DNA of 64,000 nucleotides from Rhodocyclaceae bacterium (GCA_016721505.1 JADKHX010000003.1:682001-746000), one strand, 5' to 3'. Shown: positions 9,031 through 19,077, numbered from the stretch's first letter. Notes: generated by a model not told the origin, from the letters alone. Made by a program: numbers and translations.

Positions 9031-10526
9031 GAGGACTCCTTCGCACCGGCGTACGACGGTTGCACCGGGACGAAAACTCCGGGACGTGGAATCTTGAGCG
9101 CGCAGTCGGCGTTTTGCGGCAGTGCTTCAGCCTCAGTCTTGGCGTCGATGAAGCGGAATACCACATCGCGCATGCAGCCTATCGTCATCACACCATGCCC
9201 GGCTTGCGCCACCACGATGTGTTGCGCTTTGGCACCCAATGACGCCGCAACGCGCGTCGCATGGCGCGGCGGCGTGGCAGGGTCAGCGCCACCGCTCAAA
9301 AGCAATACCGGCGAGGTAGACGGCGGAACGTTATAGAAGGCGGCCGGCACCTCAGCTTTTGGCCATTCCGCGCAAACGCTCTGGTACTGCAGCGCATCTA
9401 GCTTGCCGAAATCCGCGCCGGGTTTGTCTGCATAGTCTGCCAGACGTGGAACATCCTCGGCGCAAACCACCGAAAAGTGCATACCCATCGCCAGCCGGGT
9501 TGCCTTGGATGAGCCGAGTGCGCTCGACAAACCGACCAAGGCCTCAAAACGACCCTCTGCGGCAGCCACAATCGCCGCTGGCAAGGCAGCAGCAATAGCA
9601 GGCGCATACAGTGGCGTGCGCACCGCGCGCAACAACACGTCGCGGGTGAGCGTGAAGTGTTCGGGTAAGCCGCTGGCTGGATGATTGACGCTGATCACAC
9701 GCGGCAAACTGCCGAGCAGGGCGGCCCATTTTTGTCGCAACTCAGGGAATCGTTGCTTGCACGCCGCTTCGGTTTCGCACGCTGTGAATACCGCTTCCAG
9801 CGCCGCCTGACCATCGGTCGAAGAACTCGATGGCAGCACCATGTCTGGCGGTGCCACACCGTCGAGGACAGTGCGGCGAACCTTGTCCGGGTATTGACGC
9901 ATGTACTCCAGCGCAGCGCGGGTGCCGTACGACGCGCCGATCAAATTCCACTGCGGTGCGCCAATCAACTGACGTACCGCCTCGAAGTCCTGCATCGCGA
10001 TGGAGGTCGAAAAGTAACGCAGGTCGCCATGCGGCAACTTGGCGAGATCGTCGCGGCAAGCTTTAAGGCGTTGCAACTGCTTGACGGTATCGAGCACTTG
10101 CGCCACCGGTAGTTTGGAATCATCCGGGCACTGCAAGGGTGCAGACTTTCCCGTCCCGCGTTGGTCGATAAAGACCAAATCGCGACGGTTGTTGAGCCGA
10201 GCTAATTGTGGCAATACCGCGCGTGCCAAGGCAATCGCACTCTGCCCGGGGCCACCGGCCAGCAACAACACCGCATCGGCTTGCTTGTTGCGCGCCATCG
10301 CCGGCACCACCAGAAAATGCACATTAATTTTCGTGCCTTCCGGCTTGAGCGGATTCAGCGGACGAATAACAACGCCACATTGCAATTCGTTGGGCATGCC
10401 CTCGACACGGCAGGCTTTGGTCGGCGCGGAGGCGAGCTCACTTGCACCGGCATTCGCTATCGCTAACAGCACGCTCGTCACACCTGCTATTCGTTTGGCA
10501 GCTGCAAACAGATTTTCTCTACGCAT
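9027..10526 (-). CDS. Secreted alpha/beta hydrolase, TAP-like C-terminal domain
   Basis: A 499-residue alpha/beta hydrolase with a signal peptide (cleavage near residue 28). Oxyanion motif LLAGGPGQSA, FIDQRGTGKS, and nucleophile elbow LIGASYGT (serine). The C-terminal part has LLLSGGADPATPPRH (Asp) and QAGHGVM (His), the TAP-like domain found in secreted tripeptidyl or proline iminopeptidases. It is expected to cleave peptides outside the inner membrane. Being first in the operon with natA/natB-like genes is unusual and suggests a processing-plus-export role. Confidence 0.85.
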   Translation of the reverse strand: MRRENLFAAAKRIAGVTSVLLAIANAGASELASAPTKACRVEGMPNELQCGVVIRPLNPLKPEGTKINVHFLVVPAMARNKQADAVLLLAGGPGQSAIALARAVLPQLARLNNRRDLVFIDQRGTGKSAPLQCPDDSKLPVAQVLDTVKQLQRLKACRDDLAKLPHGDLRYFSTSIAMQDFEAVRQLIGAPQWNLIGASYGTRAALEYMRQYPDKVRRTVLDGVAPPDMVLPSSSSTDGQAALEAVFTACETEAACKQRFPELRQKWAALLGSLPRVISVNHPASGLPEHFTLTRDVLLRAVRTPLYAPAIAAALPAAIVAAAEGRFEALVGLSSALGSSKATRLAMGMHFSVVCAEDVPRLADYADKPGADFGKLDALQYQSVCAEWPKAEVPAAFYNVPPSTSPVLLLSGGADPATPPRHATRVAASLGAKAQHIVVAQAGHGVMTIGCMRDVVFRFIDAKTEAEALPQNADCALKIPRPGVFVPVQPSYAGAKESS

Positions 10527-10732
10527 GTCTCTTCTCGCAAACGCTTCGCGGGGCTTTAAATTTTTAAGTTGTCGGCACGTGACTCAAGTTAATTTTACGT
10601 TGAGTCGATTGCACTCACTCGGTGCTGCGGTTGGCCGGAAAACCTAATCGCCGCGATGCGGCGAACGACTTGCTGGCTTATTCCGCTACTGGTGCTAAAT
10701 TAGTGAGCCAAACTACTAGTGCGACTGGCGCG

Positions 10733-12841
10733 ATGTCCACCAATAGAAAAAACCGGCATTTGATTTTGAGCCTGCTGAGCGGCCTGATGCTGTTGAGTGC
10801 CATGACCTTTGCCGACGATAGGGTGTTGGACGTTGGTCAGATTGGCGGGGAGCCTGCGGTACTGACCCGATATTTCGATGTCCTTGAGGATCCGGGCGGA
10901 CAGATGACATTGGCGGATGTTCAGCAACCCGAAATCGCCGCGCGCTTTGGCGCTCCACCACTGCCTGCGGAATCACTGAATTTTGGCCTGTCCGCATCAG
11001 CATTTTGGTTGCGTCTGAAAGTGCGCAATTTGAGCGGTCGCGCCTCAGATCAACTCTTGGAGATTGCGTACCCAAGATTGTTTCGTGTCGACTTCTATGG
11101 TCTCTCGCCCGGCTTGCCCGACCGTATCATCAAAAGTGGCTATGCCGAGCCATTTGCGTCAAGACTGTACAAACATCGCTTTTTTATATTTCCCGTTTCG
11201 ATGTCTGCGCAGGGCGAACAAACAATATATCTGCGTATTGAATCGCGTACCTCGGTCGAGATTCCAGCGAAATTGTGGAACCGCAATGCCTTCCACATCC
11301 ACGAGCGGATTGATTACACGGCGCAGGCCGCGTTTTTTGGTATGGCAGTTGCCATGCTGCTATTCAATTTGTTGCTGCTGATCTCGCTGCGGGATCGCGG
11401 CTATTTGTATTACATCCTTTTCGTCGGCAGTAACGTGCTGGCCGTCGCTTCGTCAACCGGTCTTGGCATCGAGTACTTATGGGGCGACGCGCCGGCGTGG
11501 TCAACCATTTCTTTCGCAGTTGCAGCCCACCTTTGCGCGATTTTCCTGGTGGCCTTCATGCGCCACATGATAGGAACTGAAACGCTGTTGCCGCGCTCGG
11601 ACAAAGCCTTGAAGGCCGTTATTGCGATCAATGCAGTGGCATGTGCGGTGACGCTGTTTACGTACCAAATTGCGATGACGCTGGTAATGGTGATTGTCTC
11701 GGCGGTACTGATTGTTGTGGTTGCTCTGATGGGGTGCTTCAAACGGCAACGCGGTGCCTACATCTTCACGGCGGCTTTCTTGATGCTGCTGTTGGGCGTG
11801 ATTGTGCTGGCCCTACGTATTTTGGGCGTATTGCCAACCAACTTTATTACAGTCACCGGCATACAACTTGGCGCTGCCGTGGAAATGATTTTTCTGGCAT
11901 TTGCCTTGGCGGACCGTTTCCACGTTATCCGTGCTGAAAAAGAAAAAGCGCAAGCGCAGATCGTTGAATCTCTGCGTTCTTCCGAGCGCTTGCTTGAGGC
12001 GCGGGTCGAGGAGCGGACGGCTGAGTTGTCGGCGACTGTTGCCCGATTGCAGCAAACCCAAGACGATCTTGTCCATGCTGAGAAACTGGCGTCACTGGGT
12101 TCGTTGGTAGCCGGTGTGTCACACGAACTCAATACGCCGATCGGGAATGCGCTGACTACCGCCTCCACCTTGCAAGATGATGCCAAGGATTTTCAACGCG
12201 CCGTTGCCGAAGGCGGAATCAAACGCTCAACTTTGGATGGTTTCGTACAACGTAGCGTCGACATGAGCGCCTTGTTGGTTCGCTCCTGTTATCGGGCCGC
12301 CCACCTCATCAGCAGCTTTAAGCAGGTGGCAGTGGATCAAACTTCGGAGCAACAAAGGCAGTTCGATCTGTTGACCTTGATAGAAGACAATGTGGCGTCA
12401 TTGCAGCCCAGCTTTAAAGGTGCGGCATGGACGATAGTGGTTGATGTGCCCGGCGGTATCTCCTGCAATAGTTATCCTGGTCCTTTGGGGCAAGTGTTGG
12501 TGAACCTGATCCAGAATGCCGCCGTGCACGCATTTGAGTCCGCACAAGCCGGCCTTCTGCGGATCTCTGCTACTGCTAACGCAAGCATGGTTGAGATCGT
12601 GGTGAGTGACAACGGCGCTGGCATGAGCAAGGAGACGCTTGAGCGAATTTTTGAGCCCTTCTTCACCACCAAGTTAGGCAAAGGGGGTTCCGGCTTGGGG
12701 CTGGTGATTTGCCGAAATATTGTCACCGGTGTGCTTGGCGGCCAACTCATTGCCACCTCACAACCCGGTGCAGGTAGCCAATTCACAATAAAGTTTCCGC
12801 CTGTGGCTGGACGTTCAAGCAAAAACAACAGAGTGCTTTAG
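10733..12841 (+). CDS. 7TMR-DISM sensor histidine kinase, paralogue
   Basis: Same layout as the kinase at 293-2437 and clearly paralogous throughout: signal peptide (MTFADD boundary), periplasmic DISM domain beginning DDRVLDVGQIGGEP, seven helices, coiled coil, H box SHELNTPIG, HATPase with NLIQNAAVHAF and KGGSGLGLVIC. I take the ATG at 10733 because the signal peptide follows it directly; the frame is open upstream to 10622, but that part has no signal-like character. About 700 residues. It is followed after 68 bp by the REC-DUF3369-GGDEF-EAL gene, a plausible partner. Confidence 0.88.
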   Translation: MSTNRKNRHLILSLLSGLMLLSAMTFADDRVLDVGQIGGEPAVLTRYFDVLEDPGGQMTLADVQQPEIAARFGAPPLPAESLNFGLSASAFWLRLKVRNLSGRASDQLLEIAYPRLFRVDFYGLSPGLPDRIIKSGYAEPFASRLYKHRFFIFPVSMSAQGEQTIYLRIESRTSVEIPAKLWNRNAFHIHERIDYTAQAAFFGMAVAMLLFNLLLLISLRDRGYLYYILFVGSNVLAVASSTGLGIEYLWGDAPAWSTISFAVAAHLCAIFLVAFMRHMIGTETLLPRSDKALKAVIAINAVACAVTLFTYQIAMTLVMVIVSAVLIVVVALMGCFKRQRGAYIFTAAFLMLLLGVIVLALRILGVLPTNFITVTGIQLGAAVEMIFLAFALADRFHVIRAEKEKAQAQIVESLRSSERLLEARVEERTAELSATVARLQQTQDDLVHAEKLASLGSLVAGVSHELNTPIGNALTTASTLQDDAKDFQRAVAEGGIKRSTLDGFVQRSVDMSALLVRSCYRAAHLISSFKQVAVDQTSEQQRQFDLLTLIEDNVASLQPSFKGAAWTIVVDVPGGISCNSYPGPLGQVLVNLIQNAAVHAFESAQAGLLRISATANASMVEIVVSDNGAGMSKETLERIFEPFFTTKLGKGGSGLGLVICRNIVTGVLGGQLIATSQPGAGSQFTIKFPPVAGRSSKNNRVL

Positions 12842-12909
12842 CAATCCGCCATTGCCTGATTGCAATATCCGGATTAGCATCAAGAAAAAAGACGAGGAGG
12901 CGGCATTCA

Positions 12910-15123
12910 ATGACTCAACCGGAGATTGACGACGACTTTCTCACCCTGTTGGCTGAGGACGAGCCACAGCGGGATCGTCGTGCCGTGCGGCATTGGCGCA
13001 TCCTTATCATCGACGATGATGATGATGTGCATCAGGCAACAGAATTTGCGTTGAGCAATACACCGATTCTTAACCGTCCGCTGATGTTCCTCCACGCCTA
13101 TTCTTCAACGGACGCGATAGAACTACTGAAGCAGGAGCAGGACATCGCGGTGATTTTGCTGGATGTGGTCATGGAGTCCGAGGACGCAGGACTGCGTTTG
13201 GTAAAAAGTATTCGCCAGGAACTCAATATTCACGAGTCACGCATCGTCCTGCGCACCGGACAGCCGGGGTACGCGCCGGAAATGGATGCCATCCGTGACT
13301 ACGACATCAACGACTACAAGACCAAATCCGAACTATCGCGCAATCGGCTGTACACCACGCTGACGACGGCGATTCGCTCCTATGACCAGATTCACGCGAT
13401 CAACGCCAGTCGGCGGGGTTTGGGAATGATCATCCGGTCGAGTGCTGAGCTGATGGCACGTCACGGTTTGCAGGAGTTCGCCGCCGGGGTCATCACCCAA
13501 CTCGCCGGTTTGCTACGCCTCGCGCCGGAAGGCATTGTCTGTGCCCACGACAAAGGGGAAGGTGCAGAAAGTACGCACATCATTGCCGCAGCCGGAAGCT
13601 ATGCCCGTTGTATTGAAGAACCGCTGTCGAGTTTGGGACGGCCGCGCGTGACCAACCAAATCAATCTGGCGATGGAAGCGCGCCAGCACCAATTTTCGAC
13701 TGACAGCACCACTTTGTTTTTCCCTAGCAAGACCGGCCGTGACATGGCCGCTTACATCGAAACCACCATCCCCCCTGACGGACTTGATTTTCAATTAATT
13801 GAGGTCTTTTGCACCAACATTACGATCGGCTTGGAGAACGTTCTGCTGTTCGCCCAACTCAAAGATCTCGCCTACAACGATCAGTTGTTGAGCATTCCCA
13901 ATCGTCTGTCCTTTGTCCATAGTCTGTCGATGGTCATCGCTGACAAGCGCTCCGAAGAAACCCTGGCGCTAGTTGATATCGATCATTTTTCGCAGCTCAA
14001 CGATGCCCTCGGACATAGCTATGGCGACACGCTACTTGCGGCGGTGGCCACGCGTCTCAAGCAAACGCTTCCCGCTGATACCGTAATTGCTCGCGTGGAT
14101 GCGGACACCTTCGGCGTGTTGGGCAAAGACAGTCTTGTGCGTCCAGAGATTCTGCAAGCCATTTTTCGCACCCCGTTTAACCTCGACAACAGTGACCACC
14201 AATTGTCGGCATCAATCGGCTTGGCGCGATTGACCGAAGTCGAAGGCGACGGCAGCGCTGCACTCAAATGCGCAAACATTGCGCTGAGCTTTGCCAAAGC
14301 AGGTCCGCGCGGAGAGTTTTGCTATTTCGCGCGCGACATGGAGCTGCACACACGCAGCCGAGTGCGCTTGCTGCAGGACTTGCGTGCAGCATTTGAACGT
14401 GATCGCCTGTTCATCGTCTATCAGCCACAGGTAACGCTATCGGATCGCAAGGTCATTGGCGTCGAAGCGCTGTTACGTTGGCAAAACGAAAAAGGCCAGT
14501 TCATTCCGCCGGAGCAGTTCATTCCGTTGGCAGAGAGTTCGGGCATGATCATCAGCCTGGGCGAGTGGGTCTTGCGCACCGCTTGTTTGAGCTTGCGTCA
14601 GTTTGAACGAAGTGGGGTGAAGGATCTGCGCATGGCGGTCAATGTATCGGTCACCCAGTTCCGCCATCCCATGTTCATTGCCAGTGTCGACGCTGTACTT
14701 AGTGAAAGCGGCATCAATCCGCATCTACTTGAGCTAGAGATCACCGAATCGGTGGCCATGCTGGAGTACGAATTCATGCTCGGCATGATTAACCAGCTCA
14801 AGCAACGCGGTGTAATGGTTGCCATCGATGATTTCGGCACAGGTTTTTCCTCACTGAGCTACCTGGAACGACTCAATGTCGACCGGCTGAAAATTGATGG
14901 TTCGTTTGTCTCACAGATGATGCAGGCACAAAGCAGTCATCGGATAGTCGACACCATTGTGCAATTGGGACATGGCCTGGATCTGAGCGTGATTGCTGAA
15001 GGTATCGAGACCGAGGAGCAGGCGCTGGCCCTCGCGGCATTGGGCTGCGATGAGGGGCAGGGCTATCTGTTCGCCAAACCATTGGAGGCGGAAGCGCTAG
15101 TGGCGTTCATCGCGGGAAACTAA
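12910..15123 (+). CDS. Response regulator REC-DUF3369-GGDEF(degenerate)-EAL
   Basis: A 737-residue c-di-GMP signalling protein. REC domain (about 30-155) with LIIDDDDDVH and phospho-acceptor ILLDVVME; DUF3369 sensor domain (about 160-315); GGDEF domain (about 325-470) whose signature is RVDADTF instead of GGDEF, so it should not make c-di-GMP; EAL domain (about 485-735) with intact EALLRW, VNVSVTQF, LEITESV, IDDFGTGFSSL, LKIDGSFV and IAEGIE. It is expected to be a phosphorylation-controlled c-di-GMP phosphodiesterase. A strong ribosome site (GAGGAGG) precedes the ATG. The kinase upstream is its likely phosphodonor. Confidence 0.9.
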   Translation: MTQPEIDDDFLTLLAEDEPQRDRRAVRHWRILIIDDDDDVHQATEFALSNTPILNRPLMFLHAYSSTDAIELLKQEQDIAVILLDVVMESEDAGLRLVKSIRQELNIHESRIVLRTGQPGYAPEMDAIRDYDINDYKTKSELSRNRLYTTLTTAIRSYDQIHAINASRRGLGMIIRSSAELMARHGLQEFAAGVITQLAGLLRLAPEGIVCAHDKGEGAESTHIIAAAGSYARCIEEPLSSLGRPRVTNQINLAMEARQHQFSTDSTTLFFPSKTGRDMAAYIETTIPPDGLDFQLIEVFCTNITIGLENVLLFAQLKDLAYNDQLLSIPNRLSFVHSLSMVIADKRSEETLALVDIDHFSQLNDALGHSYGDTLLAAVATRLKQTLPADTVIARVDADTFGVLGKDSLVRPEILQAIFRTPFNLDNSDHQLSASIGLARLTEVEGDGSAALKCANIALSFAKAGPRGEFCYFARDMELHTRSRVRLLQDLRAAFERDRLFIVYQPQVTLSDRKVIGVEALLRWQNEKGQFIPPEQFIPLAESSGMIISLGEWVLRTACLSLRQFERSGVKDLRMAVNVSVTQFRHPMFIASVDAVLSESGINPHLLELEITESVAMLEYEFMLGMINQLKQRGVMVAIDDFGTGFSSLSYLERLNVDRLKIDGSFVSQMMQAQSSHRIVDTIVQLGHGLDLSVIAEGIETEEQALALAALGCDEGQGYLFAKPLEAEALVAFIAGN

Positions 15124-15153
15124 GTTCATTGATAACTATTCAAACGCCTGAGC

Positions 15154-15188
15154 GAAGCTACGACGGCGTGTGGCCGGCACCAACTGGC
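15154..15188 (+). repeat. Dispersed repeat A, copy 3
   Basis: Copy reading CGACGGCGTGTGGCCGGC then ACCAACTGGC in the gap between the EAL gene and the diguanylate cyclase gene. It has one substitution in the hairpin arm compared with the commonest form. Confidence 0.75.
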
Positions 15189-15247
15189 AAAGATTGAGGC
15201 GGCACCCTGCTCGACCTCGAATTGCGCTCTTCCCTAGTGGAGGAAAA

Positions 15248-16417
15248 ATGATAAAAAAATATCTGAATTCAGCTGAGACACCGGCCGAGCAATTACTGAA
15301 TATTCGTGACGCTCTGGTTAGCTACATATGGAAAGGGGTTGTTGTCCTTGCTATTTTTGGTACCCCGGCTTCGGTCTCGCGCAGTCTTGCAACTGGCTGG
15401 TTACCGCTCTACACATTTCACATTTCGCTGGCAGCTATCGTCGTTTCAATTTTTGTTTTCAGAGAAAAACTGTCTTTCTCTGTAAGGGCGAGTGTTCTTC
15501 TAGCAATATTTTTCATGATTGGTGTCGTCGGAATTTTCACGCTAGGCATACTTGGCGCAGGTCTATGGTGGCTCGTGATATCTATCTTTCTCGTCAGCAC
15601 GCTTTACTCGCTAAAAGCTGGAATAGTTGCAGCGACAAGCTCACTTTTTTTGTTTTTTATTTCGGGCTACGGTTTTGTAAACGGAATTCTAGTGATGCCC
15701 GTCGATGCAAATGAGTACGTTACACAAACATCCTCTTGGATAACGTTTCTGTTCGGCGCATCCGTCATGCCAGTGATTGTATTTCTGGCAATCGCCATGT
15801 TTCAGCGCGCAACCGCCAGCTTGCTTGAGGAAGTGCATCGACAGCGAATGGAAATGGAAAGAATGGCAACCCATGACCAGCTAACCGGTCTTTTGCTCTT
15901 GAATATGGCGCAAGACAGGCTACAGATGGCACTGAATTCGGCACACCGCTCGGGAAGAAAAGTAGCGCTCTTATTTATTGATCTTGATGGCTTTAAGACC
16001 ATCAACGATACCTTCGGCCACGAAGCAGGCGATCACGTTTTGATAGAAGTATCAAAGCGCTTGGTGGCGATTCTGCGAGATGAAGACACTGCTGCCCGCA
16101 TTGGTGGCGATGAGTTCATTCTTATTCTGGGAAATCTGAATGATAGTGAAGTGATTAGTCAGATTGCGCAACGAGTGATTAGCGAAATATCGGAACCGAT
16201 AAATTTTTCGGGCAAGTCAATGTTTGTTGGGGCAAGCATAGGGATCGGCTTGTACCCTGATCATGCCGACAATGCTGAAGCGCTTCGGCGCGTGGCCGAT
16301 GAGGCAATGTATGTGGTGAAAAAAAGCGGTAAAAATCGTTTCGGTTTCGCGCAGAAGTGTAGAGACGACGGGTCGAACAATACGTCCAAGCCCGACGGCT
16401 TACAGCCGCAGCATTGA
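15248..16417 (+). CDS. Membrane diguanylate cyclase
   Basis: A 389-residue protein with five to six N-terminal transmembrane helices (about 30-205), a short helical linker, and a GGDEF domain (about 220-375). It has the active signature RIGGDEF and, five residues upstream, RDED, which fits the RxxD inhibitory site for product feedback. It synthesises c-di-GMP from two GTP. Start chosen at ATG 15248 behind GGAGGAAA; upstream in-frame codons run through repeat A. It sits next to a predicted phosphodiesterase, so opposing activities are encoded side by side. Confidence 0.9.
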   Translation: MIKKYLNSAETPAEQLLNIRDALVSYIWKGVVVLAIFGTPASVSRSLATGWLPLYTFHISLAAIVVSIFVFREKLSFSVRASVLLAIFFMIGVVGIFTLGILGAGLWWLVISIFLVSTLYSLKAGIVAATSSLFLFFISGYGFVNGILVMPVDANEYVTQTSSWITFLFGASVMPVIVFLAIAMFQRATASLLEEVHRQRMEMERMATHDQLTGLLLLNMAQDRLQMALNSAHRSGRKVALLFIDLDGFKTINDTFGHEAGDHVLIEVSKRLVAILRDEDTAARIGGDEFILILGNLNDSEVISQIAQRVISEISEPINFSGKSMFVGASIGIGLYPDHADNAEALRRVADEAMYVVKKSGKNRFGFAQKCRDDGSNNTSKPDGLQPQH

Positions 16418-16439
16418 CTCAAACTAGCTACTAGACGAG

Positions 16440-16464
16440 CCAGGTTGGGCAAACCCACGGCTGG
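16440..16464. terminator. Candidate hairpin between convergent genes
   Basis: Interrupted hairpin CCAG..TGGG / CCCA..CTGG with a CAAA loop lies between the convergent ends of the cyclase (16417) and the oxidoreductase (16517). There is no T-run, so it is not a classic intrinsic terminator. The position suggests transcript end protection. Confidence 0.35.
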
Positions 16465-16516
16465 TAGCGTCAAAGGTGTCGCTCGTAAATGTTAATCACC
16501 GGCCGATGCCGATGCG

Positions 16517-17956
16517 CTATCCGCCCGGCCCGCAATCCAAACAGCGCTCGGTTTGCGGCTCCACAACGGCAGGCACATGTTTCAACGCATCGCGCAAGGA
16601 ACGCAGCCCGGTACGCAGACCTTCTTCGATCACCGGATGATAAAAAGGGCTGTCGAGCATTTGCTCCACGGTGTCGCCGCGTTGCACTGACCACGACAAC
16701 AAATGCCCCAAATGCTCGGCGGCAGGACCTATCATTTCGGCGCCCAAAAAACGGCCGCTAGCGTACTCGGCATACAAGCGTAAAGCACCCTGATTCTTCA
16801 GAATTACCCGGCTGCGTCCTTGATCCTCAAACGACACTTCGCCCACTGCAAATGGTTTGCCTGAGGCCGTCAGTCGGGCGAAACTTTGCCCGGCCAGCAT
16901 GATTTGTGGATCAGTGAACGCCACCGCTAACGGCGCACGACGCACTTGCGCCGTGACATCCGGAAAACGCCCCGCATTGTCGCCGGCGATCCGTCCTTCA
17001 TCCGCGGCTTCGTGCAGCAGTTCGAGTTCAGCATTCACATCGCCGGCGATAAAAACATGGCTGTCGCCAATCTGCCCGGTGGTGGGATCAAAGCGCGGCA
17101 CGCCATCGCTGTCCATTGGCAGGCCGGTGTTTTCCAAGCCTAGCTGCCGCACGTTCGGAGTTCGCCCGCTGGCAGCCAATAAGCATTCGAAACGCTGTTC
17201 GTCATCGCCCAATCGCACCACAACCTGTTCGCCCTCGCGGCGGAGTTGCACGTCCTTGGCGTTCATTTGCAATGGCAGATCGCGTGAAAAAATCTTCAGG
17301 GTTTCTGCCTGCAAGGCCGGATCGGTCAGCGGCCCGATGCGGCCACTGCGGCCATACAAGCGCACCCGCACCCCGAGGCGATGCAGCGCTTGGGCCAACT
17401 CCAGCGCGATCACGCCAGCACCCATCACGGCGACTGACTGCGGCAGTGTCTGCCAGGCAAACACATCATCGTTGATGATCAATCGTTCGCCCAGCGCCTC
17501 GCGCCATCGCGTAGGCACGTTGGGGTGAGAGCCGGTGGCAATCACAATGCGTTTGGCCACAACGATAGTGTGTTGATCAACTTGCAATGTATGCGCATCG
17601 ACAAAACGCGCGTGCCCGAGCAAGCGGTGTTCGGCCGGCCAGCTTTCCACCGAGTCAACTACAAAACCAACAAACCGGTCGCGCTCCTCACGCACCCGTT
17701 TCATCACCGCCTGGCCATCAACTTTGACCGAATCAACCACCACACCAAATGGCGCCGCATGCTGCGCGCTGTGCGCCGCTTCGGCTGCCGCGATCAGCAG
17801 TTTGCTGGGCATGCACCCGACGCGCGCGCAGGTGGTGCCATACACGCCAGCTTCGATCACCAGCACATTCTTGGTATGCGCCAACGCGGCACGGTAGGCC
17901 GACATTCCAGCGGTTCCAGCGCCGATGATGGCGACATCAACATTGATTGTTTTCAT
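16517..17956 (-). CDS. Class I pyridine nucleotide-disulfide oxidoreductase (Lpd-like)
   Basis: A 479-residue flavoprotein. FAD-binding GxGxxG (IIGAGTAGMSA), redox-active disulfide TCARVGCMPSK (C-x4-C), NAD-binding domain with MGAGVIALELAQ, FAD motif VFIAGDVN, and dimer-domain active-site segment FYHPVIEEGLRT with the catalytic His-Glu pair. This layout is typical of dihydrolipoamide dehydrogenase-like enzymes. No 2-oxoacid dehydrogenase subunits are nearby, so it is a stand-alone member with unknown disulfide substrate. The tail ERCLDCGPGG has an extra CxxC. Confidence 0.85.
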   Translation of the reverse strand: MKTINVDVAIIGAGTAGMSAYRAALAHTKNVLVIEAGVYGTTCARVGCMPSKLLIAAAEAAHSAQHAAPFGVVVDSVKVDGQAVMKRVREERDRFVGFVVDSVESWPAEHRLLGHARFVDAHTLQVDQHTIVVAKRIVIATGSHPNVPTRWREALGERLIINDDVFAWQTLPQSVAVMGAGVIALELAQALHRLGVRVRLYGRSGRIGPLTDPALQAETLKIFSRDLPLQMNAKDVQLRREGEQVVVRLGDDEQRFECLLAASGRTPNVRQLGLENTGLPMDSDGVPRFDPTTGQIGDSHVFIAGDVNAELELLHEAADEGRIAGDNAGRFPDVTAQVRRAPLAVAFTDPQIMLAGQSFARLTASGKPFAVGEVSFEDQGRSRVILKNQGALRLYAEYASGRFLGAEMIGPAAEHLGHLLSWSVQRGDTVEQMLDSPFYHPVIEEGLRTGLRSLRDALKHVPAVVEPQTERCLDCGPGG

Positions 17957-18114
17957 ATACGGCTCGCTAGTCTGTTGTCGGCATCACTATGCACTACAAA
18001 TTCAGTACAAGTGGCATTAGCTTGCTTCGCGGTGGGGCTAGCTAGTTTTGACTAGCGATTGGATCAAGAAATCCATACGCGACAGGTCGCACTTTGCAGC
18101 CGCGCTCTGCAAAT

Positions 18115-18486
18115 CTACCGAGCACGGAGTGCTAGCAATTGCAGTGTTGATAACACCGTAGTCGCAAGCAATAAGGCAATTGACATTGGCTGCAGGAATT
18201 CCTCAGAACCCGAAAGAAAAAAGGCCGAGTGAATGAGCACCGTCAAAAAACCTAGACCGGCGATCAGCGTGTAGTAAGCACGTGCCGTTGGCGAACCTGT
18301 TGCAACCTGTGCCTGTGCATAAAGCACCAAAGCAATGATCGGCAGATTCAACAGCAAATTGATTTGGTTGCCGCCGGGAATACGGAACAACTCCCACTCG
18401 TGCCAGAACGCGGCATCAATTTGATGCGTGATCAAGACGGTGGCGTTGAGCAGGAAAAGCAGTTTCTGATATGGATTGAATGCCAT
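18115..18486 (-). CDS. Small membrane protein (DUF6713-like)
   Basis: A 123-residue protein with four predicted transmembrane helices. The N-terminus with LLNATVLITHQIDAAFWHEW matches my recollection of the DUF6713 family (His and Glu in the first helix end). Function unknown. It is separated from the upstream membrane protein gene by about 140 bp. Confidence 0.65.
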   Translation of the reverse strand: MAFNPYQKLLFLLNATVLITHQIDAAFWHEWELFRIPGGNQINLLLNLPIIALVLYAQAQVATGSPTARAYYTLIAGLGFLTVLIHSAFFLSGSEEFLQPMSIALLLATTVLSTLQLLALRAR

Positions 18487-18624
18487 GGCGAGCGTCGATT
18501 ATCTCAAGTTGCGGGCGGGTAGCGAATGGTGCGCCATCAGGCCGCTTGGCTGCAACTACCTCAGAGGTAATCAGCGTGAATCCTTGTGCAGATCCCAAGT
18601 CACGCGACCTATCCGGCTTGAAGT

Positions 18625-19077
18625 CTAGCCTCCGGCTGTTGCTCCACCATTACCGTTTTGCAGTAGACGATTGCCGGCTTGAATACCCAGCCATGCCATG
18701 GGTAGATAGGCGACCAGCAGATCCAGCGCGATGAACCAAGCTGGTGCTGGGATCATGAAGCTCGCTGCAATGCCGCCACACAGATTAACCACGCCGATCG
18801 CATAGGCGAATCGTCCCTTTACCGTTGCCGCAATCAGATAAGCGACAAGCGCGCCGACCAAAGTACCAAGCGCATGCGCCAAAAAAGGCATGAGGAAATG
18901 GCGTGGCTCGAACAGATGCATGCCTTGGCTGAGGCTCTCGGCGTTGTTCACGTCGACACCGATCGGGGGAGGAATGATGGCTGGGCTAATGGTAATGAGT
19001 GCCATGTTGACGAACCCGCCAATGACGATTCCCACTATGACTGCGAGTACATTTCGCAATAGTTTTGGCATCTGCAA
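18625..19077 (-). CDS. Conserved membrane protein, unknown function
   Basis: A 150-residue protein with four hydrophobic helices: residues about 8-30, a periplasmic loop with PPPIGVDVNNAESL, then about 65-85, 92-112 and 115-135. The pattern of a short first helix and a conserved loop before helix two recurs in small membrane proteins of Bacteroidetes and Proteobacteria. The tail is Gly/Asn-rich. Function not known. Confidence 0.7.
   Translation of the reverse strand: MQMPKLLRNVLAVIVGIVIGGFVNMALITISPAIIPPPIGVDVNNAESLSQGMHLFEPRHFLMPFLAHALGTLVGALVAYLIAATVKGRFAYAIGVVNLCGGIAASFMIPAPAWFIALDLLVAYLPMAWLGIQAGNRLLQNGNGGATAGG

Noticed and set aside
16517..17956. Mercuric reductase
   Set aside because: There is no N-terminal HMA domain, no C-terminal vicinal cysteine pair, and no mer genes nearby; the final CxxC alone is not enough.
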